Of a stretch of 64,000 nt of DNA, positions 11,481 through 23,937 are shown in pieces. The translations under genes were made by a program, and so were the position numbers. Position 1 is the stretch's first letter. Every line of letters starts with the position of its first letter. Below the pieces are notes generated by a model. It searched no databases and had not been told where the DNA came from. It saw only the letters and a program-made list of their open reading frames with translations. The DNA comes from Ovis canadensis. Lineage: Eukaryota; Chordata; Mammalia; Artiodactyla; Bovidae. Location: NCBI RefSeq assembly GCF_042477335.2, contig NC_091246.1:251848501-251912500 (forward strand). Reading direction: 5' to 3'.

Positions 11481-12199
11481 CCCAGCTTCTAACCAGTGCC
11501 TGGTCGGGGTTTCAGTATCTGGAAGGCAGCTCACAGGATGCAGCTCAGGACATTATCTGCAGTCCTGGAGGAGCCACTAAAGGGCCTTGGCTGTGCTTAA
11601 TGGCTCCACGATCATTCTTTGGTCTTCCTTGACAGTTTCCCTTGGTTTCTCCACGTTCTCACTTCTCTGATTCAATTTATTCATTGGCTAAGGTTTACCC
11701 ACAGACAAAAGTCAGGCAGAGGACATGGGGGACAAAGAGCAGAGGGTCCTGGTCCATTTCAGGCGGGGTCGGGGCCTTCTGATGCCTTTGTCGTTGGCTT
11801 GCAGATGACAATCTCCTACCTGCCTGTGTCCCAGTCTCCTCTTCTTAAAGGACACAAGTCATGTTAGAATAGGACCTGCCCTAATGATCTCATTTTAACT
11901 TAACTACCCCTTTAAAGACCGTATCTCCAAACATGGTACTGGGGTATATACATTTGTGGGAGTGGGGGGACACAGTTCAACCCATAACACCACCCACTGT
12001 CCAGATGGCCCATGTCGAAGGCCCACTGGAAAAGAATCAGGCTTGAGAGAGAGGAGACCGGGTCTAGTCAGTGCTCTGCCTGGAAGGTGACTTGGCCCTA
12101 TGGAGCTCCACAAACCCCTTCTGCAAATGGAACAAATAATACCCATCGTACAAATGGTGATATCAAAGACCTCGTGTAAATGGTATGTGTAGTACTGGT
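11481..12199. other. Intergenic DNA with the right part of the ancient repeat
   Basis: 11838-11998 is the right part of the ancient repeat that starts at 10860. The rest shows nothing recognisable. Confidence 0.5.
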
Positions 12200-12410
12200 A
12201 CTATTCTGGTATTTCAGCGGGAAAGAATTTGTCTGCCAATGCAGGGGATGTGGGTTGGGTTCAATCCCCAGGTTGGGAAGATCCGCTGGAGAAGGAAATG
12301 GCAACCCACTCCAGTATTCTTGCCTGGGAAATGCTATGGACAGAAGAGCCTGGCGGGCCACAGTCTGTGAGGTCACAGAGAGTCAGACATGACCTAGCAA
12401 CTGGACAACA
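12200..12410 (+). mobile_element. Bov-tA SINE
   Basis: Nearly complete tRNA-Glu-derived SINE with 'gttgggaagatccgctggag' and 'ccactccagtattcttgcct'. An L1-like tail follows at about 12540-12600. Confidence 0.85.
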
Positions 12411-12600
12411 ATGGCGTAAACTAGACATACTGCATGGAGCAGTGAACTCCAGTTAAGACTCTGGGGTAACCTGAATGGGAAGGAAGCCCACAAGGGTAGG
12501 GATATACACAGGTGTGTGGCTCCTTCACTTTGCTGTGCATTAGAAGCTCACACAACATTGTAAAGCAAATATACTGCAATAAATTACAATTAAAAGTGAA

Positions 12601-13527
12601 AAAGGCAAAGCCTTGATAATGGTGTATCTCTCGGGAGTACCCTTCCACCCGGGCTCAAGAGGTTGTGGGCCCCTGGGAGAATCATACCAACAGCCAGAAA
12701 TGCCTCTGGTCCCTTGTCTGGTCCACATAAGTCAGCTCCTTCCTAAATCCTCACAACATAAAGTCTTGCTGTTATGTCTGGGGGTCTCCAGAGCAGACTT
12801 GGGACTCCCAGGCCTCTCACAGTCTTCTGCGCTGCTCCCTTACCCCACCTCCGCTGCTGCGCCTGGAGGTCTCAGCACCCCGAAGCTGTGGGACTGCAGA
12901 TGCCCAGTGGGGTCTCCCGCCTTTCCAGTGTCAGAGCCACTCCGTGCTGTGCACAGAGGCAGGGCATGCCCCCAGCCCTGTCCTGCACCAAGTTGGCACC
13001 GTTTTGTCCCCTGTGCCCTGCAGGGTCCCTCTCAGTGACCAGAGCCTGGACCTGGAGCTTCCTGGAGCCTGTGCCTGAGTGCTCTGTCCACAGTGCTCCA
13101 GGACAAAGCCGCAAGACAAATATCTTGGGGTCCACAGTCATCCCTCCATTCTTGACTCCTCAGGCAGATCAGCCCACTTCCACACAAATCAGCTTGTGTA
13201 AATTAACGGAAGGATCCAGCCCACACCCACCAGACAGGCCACCGTGGGGTGACAGCTCAGGGTCCAACCAGCCAAAGGCATCTGGTCACCCCAGGGGCAC
13301 TGTAGCCCCCTGGCAGCTGGGGACGTGTCTCACTGCTTCCTGTCTGCACCCCACACAGTGTACCGGGTCTGCCTCGGGGCTGGGGCATATAGTAGGTGCT
13401 TACAAAATGCCCGCTGAATCAATCACTTGCTGGGTTCCTCTGAGATTTCTTGGACATGTGGTCTTTGCCTCCCACAAGATAATACTAAAAACAGCAACAT
13501 CAGCTACCATTACTGAACACTTACTGT
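12601..13527. other. Unique GC-rich intergenic DNA
   Basis: Contains a MIR-like 3' piece at about 13380-13430 ('catatagtaggtgcttac'). A long open frame (12774-13934) crosses from here into antisense BovB and has no family resemblance; I do not call it a gene. Confidence 0.5.
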
Positions 13528-14039
13528 GTTCAGTTCAGTTCATTTCAGGTGCTCAGTCATGTCTGACTTTTTGCGACCCCATGACCGCAGTGCGCCAGGC
13601 CTCCCTGTGCATCACCAATGCCCGGAGCTCACTCAAACTCATGTCCATTGAGTCAGTGATGCCATCCAGCCATCTCATCCTCTGTCGTCCCCTTCTCCTC
13701 CTGCCCTCAATCTTTCCCAGCATCAGAGTCTTTTCCAATGAGTCAGCTCTTTGTATCAGGTGGCCAAAGTATTGGAGGTTCAACTTCAACATCAGTCCTT
13801 CCAGTGAACACCCAGGATTGATCTCCTTTAGGATGGACTTGTTGGATCTCCTTGCAGTCCAAGGGACTCTCAAGAATCTTCTCCAACACCACAGTTCAAA
13901 AGCATCAATTGTTCGGCGCTCAGCTTTCTTATAGTCCAACTCTCACATCCATACATGACTACTAGAAAAACCATTGCTTTGACTAGACGGACCTCTGTTG
14001 ACAAAGTAATGTCTCTGCTTTTTAATATGCTGTCTAGGT
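13528..14039 (-). mobile_element. 5'-truncated BovB 3' fragment
   Basis: Begins with the BovB terminus and ends abruptly at 'atgctgtctaggt'. The minus-strand frame carries the C-terminal BovB motif 'WTARRSN'. Confidence 0.88.
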
Positions 14040-14310
14040 ACAAGCCCCATATCTCAGAAATCTCACAAGAACTCCAGTAGCTGGGTGGTCTCATGTTCCT
14101 TCACCCCATTTAACAGATGAGAAAACACAAATGGGGGTCAGGATCCACATCTGGGCTATTTAACCCCCAAGCCTCCTTCTGAACACCCAGGCTCTGTTGC
14201 TTCCCAGGGTAATGTGACCTTGAGGGAGGTCACAGGGACTCAGGCCAAGTCTGAAAACAAGAAGAACCTTCAAGCAATGGCAATGTTGAAGTTGCTGGGA
14301 AGGCGGTTTC
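14040..14310. other. Intergenic DNA with MIR fragment
   Basis: MIR-like sequence at about 14095-14150 ('ccatttaacagatgagaaaa'); otherwise unique. Confidence 0.5.
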
Positions 14311-14624
14311 TGAGTGATTCTGAAATCACATTCTGTGGCCACTTGTCTGAGAGGCCAAAGTGGAAATTCCCTGGTCTGTGACCAACTCTGTCATTTAGAA
14401 GCAAGAGCCTCTGGGCCTGAGGTGTAAGTGGAGCTCAGAATTTTAAACTCCTTTCTCCTGGGGAGTTTTGAGTGATTCTGAAATCACATTCTGTGGCCAC
14501 TTGTCTGAGAGGACAAAATGGAAATTCCCTGGTCTATGACCAACTCTATCATTTAGAAGCAAGAGCCTCTGGGCCTGAGGTATAAGGGGAGCTCAGAACT
14601 TTAAACTCTTCTCCTGGGGAGAGG
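14311..14624. repeat. 158-bp local tandem duplication (two copies)
   Basis: 'tgagtgattctgaaatcac' at 14311 recurs at 14469, and the two 158-bp copies stay alignable to about 14624 with few mismatches. Both are retained in unit 2, so the local event predates the large duplication. Confidence 0.9.
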
Positions 14625-14892
14625 GGTCACCAGGTGCCATGCATGTACTATCAACTTTGTGCCAACCATTCTACTCGTAATCATGACAACAAGCCTCAAA
14701 GACTGCATGTCGGTCCCAGTTTCAGATGGGAAACTTAAGGTTCAGAGAGACGAAGTAATGTAATTAATGCCATAAGCAAGCTAGAATTTGAAGCCGGATT
14801 TGCCTGATGTCAGAGTAGAAGTTTGTTTTCGCTACACAGCTTCAGTTGTTGTTCATAATTTAGTAGGATATCTTACCATCTACAAACACATT

Positions 14893-15090
14893 GGATGACG
14901 CAGGGGACACAGGGATCGTGGGCTCTATCCTTGGTTCAGGGTTGGATCCCCTGTTGAAGGACATGGCAACCCACTCTAGTAGTTTTGTCTAGAAAATCCC
15001 ATGAACAGAGGAGTCTGGCAGGCTACAGTCCATGGAGTCGCAAAGACTCAGACATGACTCAAGTGACCTAGTACACACACACACACACAC
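14893..15090 (+). mobile_element. SINE with (AC)n tail
   Basis: Diverged Bov-tA SINE ending 'gactcaagtgacctagt', then an (AC)n run to 15090. The minisatellite follows immediately. Confidence 0.8.
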
Positions 15091-15246
15091 AGAAGGACAC
15101 TGGACCATTTAGAAGGATATTGGATGACCTAGAAGGATACTGGGTACCCTATAAAGACATCTGATCAGCTAGAAGGATATTGGATTATCTAGAAGGATGA
15201 TCTGATCATCCAGAAGGATATCTGATCATCTAGAAGGATATCTCAG
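15091..15246. repeat. 20-bp minisatellite, about 8 units
   Basis: Units start AGAAGGATA and end ATCT or a variant; one has an extra base. The core is AGAAGGATATCTGATCATCT. It is directly attached to the (AC)n tail of a SINE. Confidence 0.85.
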
Positions 15247-15844
15247 GTGCTTCCTACCAAAATCTGAGTCCACTTGCTTTCACTCTCACGATCTTCATTA
15301 TCATTGTTATTACTCAATTCATGGATTTATAAAAGATACACCAGAATATACAAATCAAAACTGAACAGCTGGAAGAATTTTCAGAATATGAACACACCAA
15401 TGTCACCAATACCAGAAGAGAAGGGCCATCAGTAGCATCCCTGAAGCCCTCTTAGTAACCCCTCCAGTCACCATGCCCTTCAATGGGTAGCCACTGTCCT
15501 GACTTCTAAAAGCACAGATTAGCTTGACTGTCTGGAAGTTCACATAAATCTCTCTTACAACCTGTGCTCTTTTGTGTTCAGCATAATGTTTGGGAGGTTT
15601 TTCCGTGTCCCTATGTCTAGCTGTGGTTTGTTGGTGTGGTATAATCACACAGTTTACCATTCTGCAGCAGACAGACATTTGAGTGGTTTCTGGTCATTTA
15701 ACTCGCTTGCTTTACTTCTGCTTTGGTGCAGCTGCAGAAAAGTGGGCCAGTCTCCCACAAAGGGTCTTCAAATCTCTCCCTCCTCCTCGCTTGGCAGAGC
15801 GTATCAGAGATGAAGCACAGAAGACCCCAAGAAAGCCCAGCTTC
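15247..15844. other. Intergenic DNA, possible old L1-like material
   Basis: AT-rich sequence with no gene. Parts resemble old interspersed repeats but I cannot assign a family. Confidence 0.4.
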
Positions 15845-16219
15845 TTTCTTTATGTTTTTAATTTATATTTTTAATGAAGGATAATTGCTTACAGAATTTA
15901 GTTGTTTTCCGCCAAATTTCAACAGGAATCAGCCATAGGTATATATGTTTTTTACCCTATTTTTCTCTTTATATTTTTTTATTTAATTTTTACATTGTAT
16001 GGAGTGTAGTTGATTTATCACGTTGTGTTAGTTTCAGAGATGCAGCAAAGAGATTCAGTTCTACATATGCGTATATCTGTTCTCTATCAGATTCTTTTCT
16101 CACACAGGTTATCAGACAATATTGAGTAGAATTCCCTGTGCTGTACAGTAAGTCCTTGTTGATTATTTTATTTACAGTAGTGTGTTTGTTAATCCTGAAC
16201 TCCTAATTTATCCCTCCCC
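15845..16219 (-). mobile_element. L1 3' region, split by the solo LTR
   Basis: Reverse complement of the ruminant L1 3' UTR ('ggataattgcttacagaatt', 'aatcagccataggtatat', 'tccctgtgctgtacagtaag'). It resumes after the LTR at 17470-17620 ('ccacatataagtgatgtcat'). Confidence 0.75.
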
Positions 16220-17463
16220 TGCCGGGAGCCAGCATGAGGAATCCCACCCGTGACAAGGTCTTGTGGCAGAGATCTGATGGGCAAGGCAAGTCAAATCTCA
16301 GGGCTTCCCCCTGGTATTTCATGAGCATGTACCCCAAAAAACCCAAGTCTGCCAGCCTTTGTACTCTACTTTTCCACTCTTTTGACACACTCTGGAAAAA
16401 GTCAACTCAAGGCTTTAGTCTTCTGCATTTGAAAGGGTGTTTCAATCCAAAAACCCCTCTGATGGCTTTCCAGCCTGCCTGCAGAACTCGTGTACAGCTG
16501 TGCATATCATTGTTTGAGGCCTCCCCACCTCGGGAGGCACAGGAAGCTTAAAACATCCTAGGAATGTAGGGGCTTCCAAGGAGTCAAAATCATTAGAATA
16601 GGACTGATTAAAGATTTCATTTGTTGAGCCAATACTTGCTGCCAAATTTTCACATCTTTTATTTGTAGATATAGTTGGTATATAAAAAAACAGGTAGTAG
16701 ACCTGGTATTAGCAACATTAGATCTTTGAGTTAAGTACTTTCTTTGTTATAACCCACTGCACCTTTGTTCTACAGGAATGTAACTTTATTTAGTACTTTG
16801 AGGGTGATACAGAGTAAAGAAAAAACACTTCCAGGGAAAAGGAGTTTTCTGGTTGATAGACAATTATCCAGGAAGAGAGCCATAAAAATGTTAACAGGCC
16901 TCTTGGCCAGAAGATAATGTAAACCACCTGAGACCTTTTGTATACAGGAGGGTATACAAAAAGAAAGCCTGGTCTCAATGAGGGTCAGGACTGCTGCCCC
17001 TGCATAACTCTGCACATTCCATTATTTCTTTATGTACAACTTGGGGTATATAAGCTGACTTTGAAAGATAAAGTTTTTGGAGTCTTGCACCAGTGCTGGG
17101 CTTTCCCCATGTCATTCTTTTCTCCCCTTTTTCGGCTGAATTCCCATCTGGAGCAGGGAAGCTCACCACGTCTACTCACTTGCCCTGGCTGCTAAGATCC
17201 ACGTGAAAGGGAGCCTAAGGCGGGGCACCCTTCGATACTCAAGTGGGCACCAGTGGCCTAACATAGATGGTGCAAACCTCTTGTCTCGAGGTTTTATTGG
17301 TTTTCCCCATAAACCAAGTTATTCAGCCTCTTTTTCTCCACCTAAGTTTCCTACTATACTATTTCTTCCTAATCTAATCTTATATTTCTAAATACATAAC
17401 TTTTCCTCGCCTATCCGTCTCCTCTTCAAGTCACCCTGGATCCACCGGGGCTGGACCCCGGCA
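16220..17463 (+). mobile_element. Solo LTR of a class II (ERV2/beta-like) endogenous retrovirus
   Basis: 1244 bp with inverted termini TGCCGGG and CCCGGCA. It is flanked by exact 6-bp duplications CTCCCC at 16214-16219 and 17464-17469; 6 bp is typical of the ERV2 class. TATA-like 'ggtatataag' near 17044 and 'gataaag' just downstream mark U3/R in + orientation. No internal retroviral genes are present. It sits inside an L1 fragment and predates the segmental duplication. Confidence 0.85.
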
Positions 17464-17469
17464 CTCCCC

Positions 17470-18396
17470 CATCTTTCCCCTTAGTCTGTGAGTCTGTTTT
17501 GATTTTGTAAATGAATTCGTTCGTATCATTTTTTTAAGATTCCACATATAAGTGATGTCATATAGTATCGACTTTCTCTGCTTTTCTTCGATTAGTGTGA
17601 GCATCTCTTGGTAAGCCCAGCCTCTTTCAATTTCCTCTTCCCCTGCAGACCTTCCACATTAATAATAGTAATTCTGAGCTGCATCTAGCCACCTCTGGCA
17701 GGTTTCATCTCAGATGGAATCCAGGCAGTGAGGCCATTTCAGTAAATGAGACTTTTGGGAAGTGATGACAGAGGCGCCTGGCAGGTTACAGTCCATAGGG
17801 GTGCAAGGAGTTGGACACAACTGAAGTGACTTAGTGCATGAGTCAAGCGAAGGACTCTAGTCACTGGCTGAAAGGGGGTGTCTCTTAGGAGATGGGGGTT
17901 CACCTTCTCTGCAGTGAGGTTGGGGGCAGCAGGCTCCAAGCTCAGCCAGCTCTTCTCATTTCCACCTCCATCTATGCTGGCTAAGAAAGTAGCCCCTGGG
18001 TACAATGACTCATCTGTATCATGGGGATTTGGGCAGTGCCTCTTTGCACTTACTCTGTGTGAACCACTTAGAACAGTGCCCAGCATGTAGCAGGGGCAGC
18101 TCTGGCTGACCTGTATTCTGACCCAAATTCTGCCATGCACCTGCTGCTGTGTGACTCTGGGCAGGTTCCTAACCTTGCTAGGCCCCAGTCGATGGTAACT
18201 ATTCTCCATAGAATTTGCACTTCAGGGTCTAAGCCCTCTCCAGCTTCCTCCCATCCTCCACCTGGAGATCTCGATGGATCATGGACAAATAGTATCACCA
18301 AGTGTATCCCCACTGTTTCCAAGGAAGTGAAAACTCAGATTTGCTGGAAAGGATCAGGAAATGATCAGTTCTATCTATTATATGCTGCTGATGGAG
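17470..18396. other. L1 remainder, SINE piece, MIR and unique DNA
   Basis: 17470-17620 continues the L1 3' fragment. 17768-17850 is a short SINE piece ('cctggcaggttacagtccat'). MIR-like sequence is seen at about 18115-18200 ('tgtgactctgggcaggttcc'). No gene. Confidence 0.55.
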
Positions 18397-19331
18397 CCAA
18401 ATAGGAAAAGGAGTACGTCAAGGCTGTATATTGTCACCCTGCTTATTTAACTTATATGCAGAGTACATCATGAGAAACGTTGGACTGGAAGAAACACAAG
18501 CTGAAATCAAGAGTGCCGGGAGAAATATCAATAACCTCAGATATGCAGATGACACCACCCTTATGGCAGAAAGTGAAGAGGAACTAAAAAGCCTCTTGAT
18601 GAAACTGAAAGAGGAGAGTGAAAAAGTTGGCTTAAAGCTCAACATTCAAAAAACAAAGATCATGGCATCCAGTCACATCACTTCATGGCAAATAGATGGG
18701 GAAACAGTGGAAACAGTGTCAGACTTTATTTTTCTGGGCTCCAAAATCACTGCAGATGGTGATTGCAGCCAAAAATTAAAAGATACTTACTCCTTGGAAG
18801 AAAAGTTATGATTAACCTAGACAGTATATTCAAAAGCAGAGACATTACTTTGCCAACAAAGGTCAGTCTAGTCAAGGCCATGATTTTTCAAGTAGTCATG
18901 TATGGATGTGAGAGTTGGACTGTGAAGAAGGTTGAGCACCGAAGAATTGATGCTTTTGAACTGTGCTGTTGGAGAAGACTCTTGAGAGTCCCTTGGACTG
19001 CAAGGAGATCCAATCAGTCCATTCTAAAGGAGATCAACCATGGGATTTCTTTGGAAGGAATGATGCTAAAGCTGAAACTCCAGTACTTTGGCCACCTCAT
19101 GCGAAGAGTTGACTCATTGGAAAAGACTTTGATGCTGGGAGGGATTGGGGGCAGGAGGAGAAGGGGACGACAGAGGATGAGATGGCTGGATGGCATCACT
19201 GACTCGATGGGTGTGAGTCTGAGTGAACTCCCGGAGTTGGTGATGGACAGGGAGGTCTGGCGTGCTGCGATTCAGGGGGTCGCAAAGAGTCGGACATGAC
19301 TGAGCGACTGAACTGAATTGAACTGAACTGA
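18397..19331 (+). mobile_element. 5'-truncated BovB, plus strand
   Basis: Encodes the C-terminal part of BovB RT: 18431-18811 with the YADD motif, then 18763-19299 in another frame. It ends with the canonical 'gaactgaactga' terminus. A frameshift near 18780 joins the two frames. The flanks share 'ctgatgga', a possible short target duplication. Confidence 0.92.
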
Positions 19332-19496
19332 TGGAAGCAAAAGCTAGGGAGTTTCTAAATTTCAACCAATTTCAGAGAAAGGAAGAACTCTAAGAACCTT
19401 TCTATCTTCTGATTCAGCAATTTCACTTCTGGAAATTTATTTTAAAGAAACTTCCCTTTTAAAATAGACAAAGATCTATTATTATCATAGTCTTTT
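19332..19496. other. AT-rich intergenic DNA
   Basis: Short unique stretch; nothing recognised. Confidence 0.4.
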
Positions 19497-19616
19497 CTCT
19501 TCTTTTCTTTGGCCACATAACATGGGGGACCTTAGTTCCCCAAACAGGGATCGAACCAGCACCCCATGCGATGGAAGCTCAGAGTCCTGACCACTGGACC
19601 GTCAGGGAAGTCCCCA
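19497..19616 (-). mobile_element. CHR-type SINE
   Basis: Reverse complement of the CHR SINE ('ttagttccccaaacagggat', 'gaccgtcagggaagtcccc'). Confidence 0.85.
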
Positions 19617-19805
19617 GAGTGTTTCTACAACGATGAGCAATGGTGACCTAAAAGTCATAATGAAAAAAAACCATAGAAACAGACCTAGGAACCAAAATGA
19701 TAGGATTAGTAGATAAACATATTACAACAGTCTTACACCTATGTTCTATATATTTAAGAAAATAGAGGAAAGCTTGAGCCTGTTAATTAGAAACAGAAAA
19801 AGAAA

Positions 19806-20007
19806 GGGAAGTCTCTGAGTCGTGTCTGACTCTTTGCGACCCCATGGACTACAGCCCGCCAGGCTCCTCTGTCCATGGGATTTTCCAGGTAAGAATACTG
19901 GAGTGGGTGGCCATTTCCTTCTCCACTGGATCTTCCTGACCCAAGGAGCGAACCTGGGTCTCCTGTACTGCCGGCAGACTCTACTGTCTGAGCCACCAGG
20001 GAAGCCA
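19806..20007 (-). mobile_element. Bov-tA SINE
   Basis: Complete reverse-complement SINE ending 'gagccaccagggaagcc'. 19617-19805 before it is unique AT-rich DNA; a poly(A) run lies at 20030-20044. Confidence 0.9.
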
Positions 20008-20111
20008 ATTAGAAACATAGAAGATATTTAAAAAAAAAAAAAAAACTAGATCAAATTTCTAGAGAGAATTAAATACACTGAGATGACGGAGTGGATAGGA
20101 TTAATGCAGAT

Positions 20112-23100
20112 TTCAGTTCAGTTCAGTCGCTCAGTCATGTCCGCCTCTTTGTGGCCCCATGAATTGCAGCATGCCAGGCCTCCCTGTCCATCACCAACTC
20201 CTGGAGTTCGCTCAAACTCATGTCCATCGAGTCAGTGAAGCCATCCAGCCATCTCATCCTCTGTCGTCCCCTTCTCCTCCTGCTCCCAGTCCCTCCCATC
20301 ATCAGGGTCTTTTCCAATGAGTCAACTCTTCGCATGAGGTGGCCAAAGTATTGGAGTTTCAGCAGTAGCATCAGTCCTTCCAATGAACACCCAGGACTGA
20401 TCTCCTTCAGAATAGACTGGTTGGACCTCCTTGCAGTCCAAGGGACTCTCAAGAGTCTTCTCCAACACCACAGTTCAAAAGCATCAATTCTTTGGCGCTC
20501 AGCTTTCTTCACAGTCCAACTCTCACATCCATACATGACCACTGGAAAAACCATAGCATTGACTAGACGGACTTTTGTTGGCAAAGTAATGTCTCTGCTT
20601 TTCAATATACTATCCAGGTTGCTCATAACTTTCCTTCCAAGGAGTCGGTGTCCTTTAAGGAGTAGGTGATTGCAGTCTTCATGGCTGCAATCACCATCTG
20701 CAGCGATTTTGGAGCCCCCAAAATAAAGTCTGACACTGTTTCCACTGTTTCCCCATCTATTTCCCATGAAGTGATGGGACCAGATGCCATGATCTTCGTT
20801 TTCTGAATGTTGAGCTTTAAGCCAACTTTGTCACTCTCCTCTTTCACTTTCATCAAGAGGCTTTTTAGTTCCTCTTCATTTTCTGCCATAAGGGTGGTGT
20901 CATCTGCATATCTGAGGTTATTGATATTTCTCCCGGCAATCTTGATTCCAGCTTGTGCTCCTTCCAGCCCAGCGTTTCTCATGATGTACTCTGCATATAA
21001 GTTAAATAAACAGGGTGATGATATGCAGCCTTGATGTACTCCTTTTCCTATTTGGAACCAGTCTGTTGTTCCATGTCCAGTTCTAACTGTTGCTTCCTGA
21101 CCTGCATATAGGTTTCTCAAGAGGTAGGTCAGGTGGTCTGGTATTCCCATCTCTTTCAGAATTTTCCACAGTTTATTGTGATCCACACAGTCAAAGACTT
21201 TGGCATAGTCAATAAAGCAGAAATAGATGTTTTTCTGGAACTCTCTTACTTTTTCCATGATCCAGCGCATGTTGGCAATTTGATCTCTGGCTCCTCTGCC
21301 TTTTCTAAAACCAGCTTGAACATCTGGAATTTCATGGTTCCCGTATTGCTGAAGCCTGGCTTGGAGAATTTTGTGCATTACTTTACTAGTGTGTGAGATA
21401 AGTGCAATTGTGCAGTAGCTTTGAGCAGTCTTTGGCATTGCCTTTCTTTGGGATTGGAATGAAAACTGACCTTTTCCAGTCCCGTGGCCACTGCTGAGTT
21501 TTCCAGATTTGCTGGCATATTGAGCGAAGCACTTTCACAGCATCGTCTTTCAGGATTCGAAACAGCTCCACTGGAATTCCATCACCTCCACTAGCTATGT
21601 TCATAGTGATGCTTTCTAAGGCCCACTTGACTTCACATTCCAGGATGTCTGGCTCTAGGTGAGTGATCACACCGTCGTGATTATCTGCATCATGAAGCTC
21701 TTTTTTGTACAGTTCTTCTGCATATTCTTGCCACCTCTTCTTAATATCTTCTGCTTCTGTTAGGCCCATACCATTTCTGTCCTTTATCGAGCCCATCTTT
21801 GCATGAAATGTTCCCTTCGTATCTCTAATTTTCTTGAAGAGATCTCTAGTCTTTCCCATTCTGTTCTTTTCCTCTATTTCTTTGCCTTGATTGCTGAGGA
21901 AGGCTTTCTTATCTCTCCTTGCTATTCTTTGGAACTCTGCATTCAAATGCTTATATCTTTCCTTTTCTCCTTTGCTTTTTGCTTCTCTTCTTTTCACAGC
22001 TATTTGTAAGTCTTTCCCAGACAGCCATTTTGCTTTTTTGCATTTCTTTTCCATGGGGATGGTCTTGATCCCTGTCTCTGTACAATGTCACGAACCTCAT
22101 TCCATAGTTCATCAGGCACTCTGTCTATCAGATCTAGACCCTTAAATCTATTTCTCACTTCCACTGTATAGTCATAAGGGATTTGATTGAGGTCATACCT
22201 GAATGGTTAAGTGGTTTTCCCTACTTTCTTCAATTTGAGTCTGAATTTGGCAATAAGGAGTTCCTGATCTGAGCCATAGTCAGCTCCAGGTCTTGTTTTT
22301 GCTGACTGTATAGAGCTTCTCCATCTTTGGCTGCAAAGAATGTAATCAATCTGATATTGGTGTTGACCATCTGGTGATGTCCATGTGTAGAGTCTTCTCT
22401 TGTGTTGTTGGAAGAGGGTGTTGGCTATGACCAGTGCGTTCTCTTGGCAAAACTCTATTAGCCTTTGCCCTGCTTCATTCCATACTCCAAGGCCAAATTT
22501 GCCTGTTACTCCAGGTGTTTCTTGACTTCCTACTTTTGCATTCTCAGTTCAGTTCAGTTCAGTCGCTCAGTCGTGTCCGACTCTTCTATTAAAAAAAAAA
22601 AGGACATCTTTTGGGGTGTTAGTTATAAAAGGTCTTGTAGGTCTTCATAGAACTGTTCAACTTCAGCTTTTTCAGCATTATTGGTTGGGCCATAGGCTTG
22701 GATTACTGTGATATTGAATGGTTTCCCTTGGAAATGAACAGAGATCATTCTGTCGTTTTTGAGGTTGCATCCAAGTACTGCATTTTGGACTCTTTTGTTG
22801 ACCACGATGGCTACTAAATTTCTTCTAAGGGATTCCTGCCCACAGTAGTAGATATAATGGTCATCTGAGTTAAATTCACCCATTCCAGTCCATTTTAGTT
22901 CGCTGATTCCTAGAATGTTGACGTCACTCTTGCCATCTCCTGTTTGTCCGCTTCCAAGTTGCCTTGATTCATGGACCTGACATTCCAGGTTCCTATGCAA
23001 TATTGCTCTTTACAGCATCGGACCTTGCTTCTATCAACAGTCACATCCGCAACTGGGTATTGGTTTTGCTTTGGCTCCATCCCTTCATTCTTTCTGGAGT

Positions 23101-23257
23101 TATTTCTCTATTGATCTCCAGTAGCATATTGGGCACTTACCGACCTGGGGAGTTCCTCTTTCAGTATCCTATCATTTTGCCTTTTCATACTGTTCATGAG
23201 GTTGTCAAGGCAAGAATACTGAAGTGGTTTGCCATTCCCTTCTTCAGTGGACCACTT
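20112..23257 (-). mobile_element. Near full-length BovB LINE
   Basis: About 3.15 kb from the canonical 3' terminus to 5' BovB sequence. The minus strand carries a large part of the RT in two overlapping frames: 22054-21386 (222 codons) and 21438-20623 (271 codons, with F-I-D-Y-A-K and YADD motifs). One frameshift near 21400 separates them. The endonuclease piece is at 23000-22623. A 43-bp BovB tail plus A-run interrupts it at 22543-22608. Inactive. Confidence 0.93.
22543..22608 (-). mobile_element. BovB tail-only insertion with A-run
   Basis: Only about 43 bp of BovB 3' terminus ('cagtcgctcagtcgtgtccg') inside the larger BovB, followed by an A-run of 11 bases (12 in unit 2) that may derive from the host element. 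The original BovB bases at this point are missing. Confidence 0.65.
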
Positions 23258-23937
23258 AGACAATGTAAAACAAAAGGATAGCTATTTATTCTGTTCATTT
23301 TAAGCAGCAAAGGTGCAGATGAAGATGACGGTGGTGGGAGTCACCGTAGCTCACATTTGTTGGTTTCTGGCTACTGACTGAGCTCTGTCCCCATATCACC
23401 TCATTTAATTCCCACAAGTCTATGAAGCAGGTGCTATGGTAACCAAGCTGGACCCTATGGTGCTTTCCCAGGACAGACCTGCCCCCACATGGGTCTTCCA
23501 CCTGCCTCTCACTATAAAAAAACTTTAACCTCCTAGATCTTCCCCAAGTGCCAAAGAGTACATTTAATCAGAATAGTGAGAAAAATGCAAAGCCAAAAGG
23601 AAACAGTCAAGCAAGACAAAAATAATAATAGTTTAGCCATTAAACAAACTCGAGGACATTTAGTTCCTCCTTAAAGGCTGTTCTGAGCCAGTCATATGAA
23701 CTGCTTCACAGACTCCACCATGTGGAAGGAGGTAACTGTATGTAAGCTGTCACAAGCACATAGACTCCAGACGATTCAAACCAGAAGGTTGACGATATTG
23801 ATCCCTTAATTCTCTTACCACCAACCAATCAGAAGAATGCCCACAGGCTGACCACACACCCCCAACCCCCTCCCCCTCATCCTGTCTTTAAAGCCTTTGC
23901 CTGAAAGACACCATGGGACTTCAGGCCTTTTGAGAAA

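Noticed and set aside
12774-13934. 386-codon open frame (and its twin at 41835-42995)
   Set aside because: It runs from GC-rich unique DNA into antisense BovB sequence. Its C-terminal half is simply the reverse strand of the BovB terminus. There is no family resemblance and no splice or promoter context.
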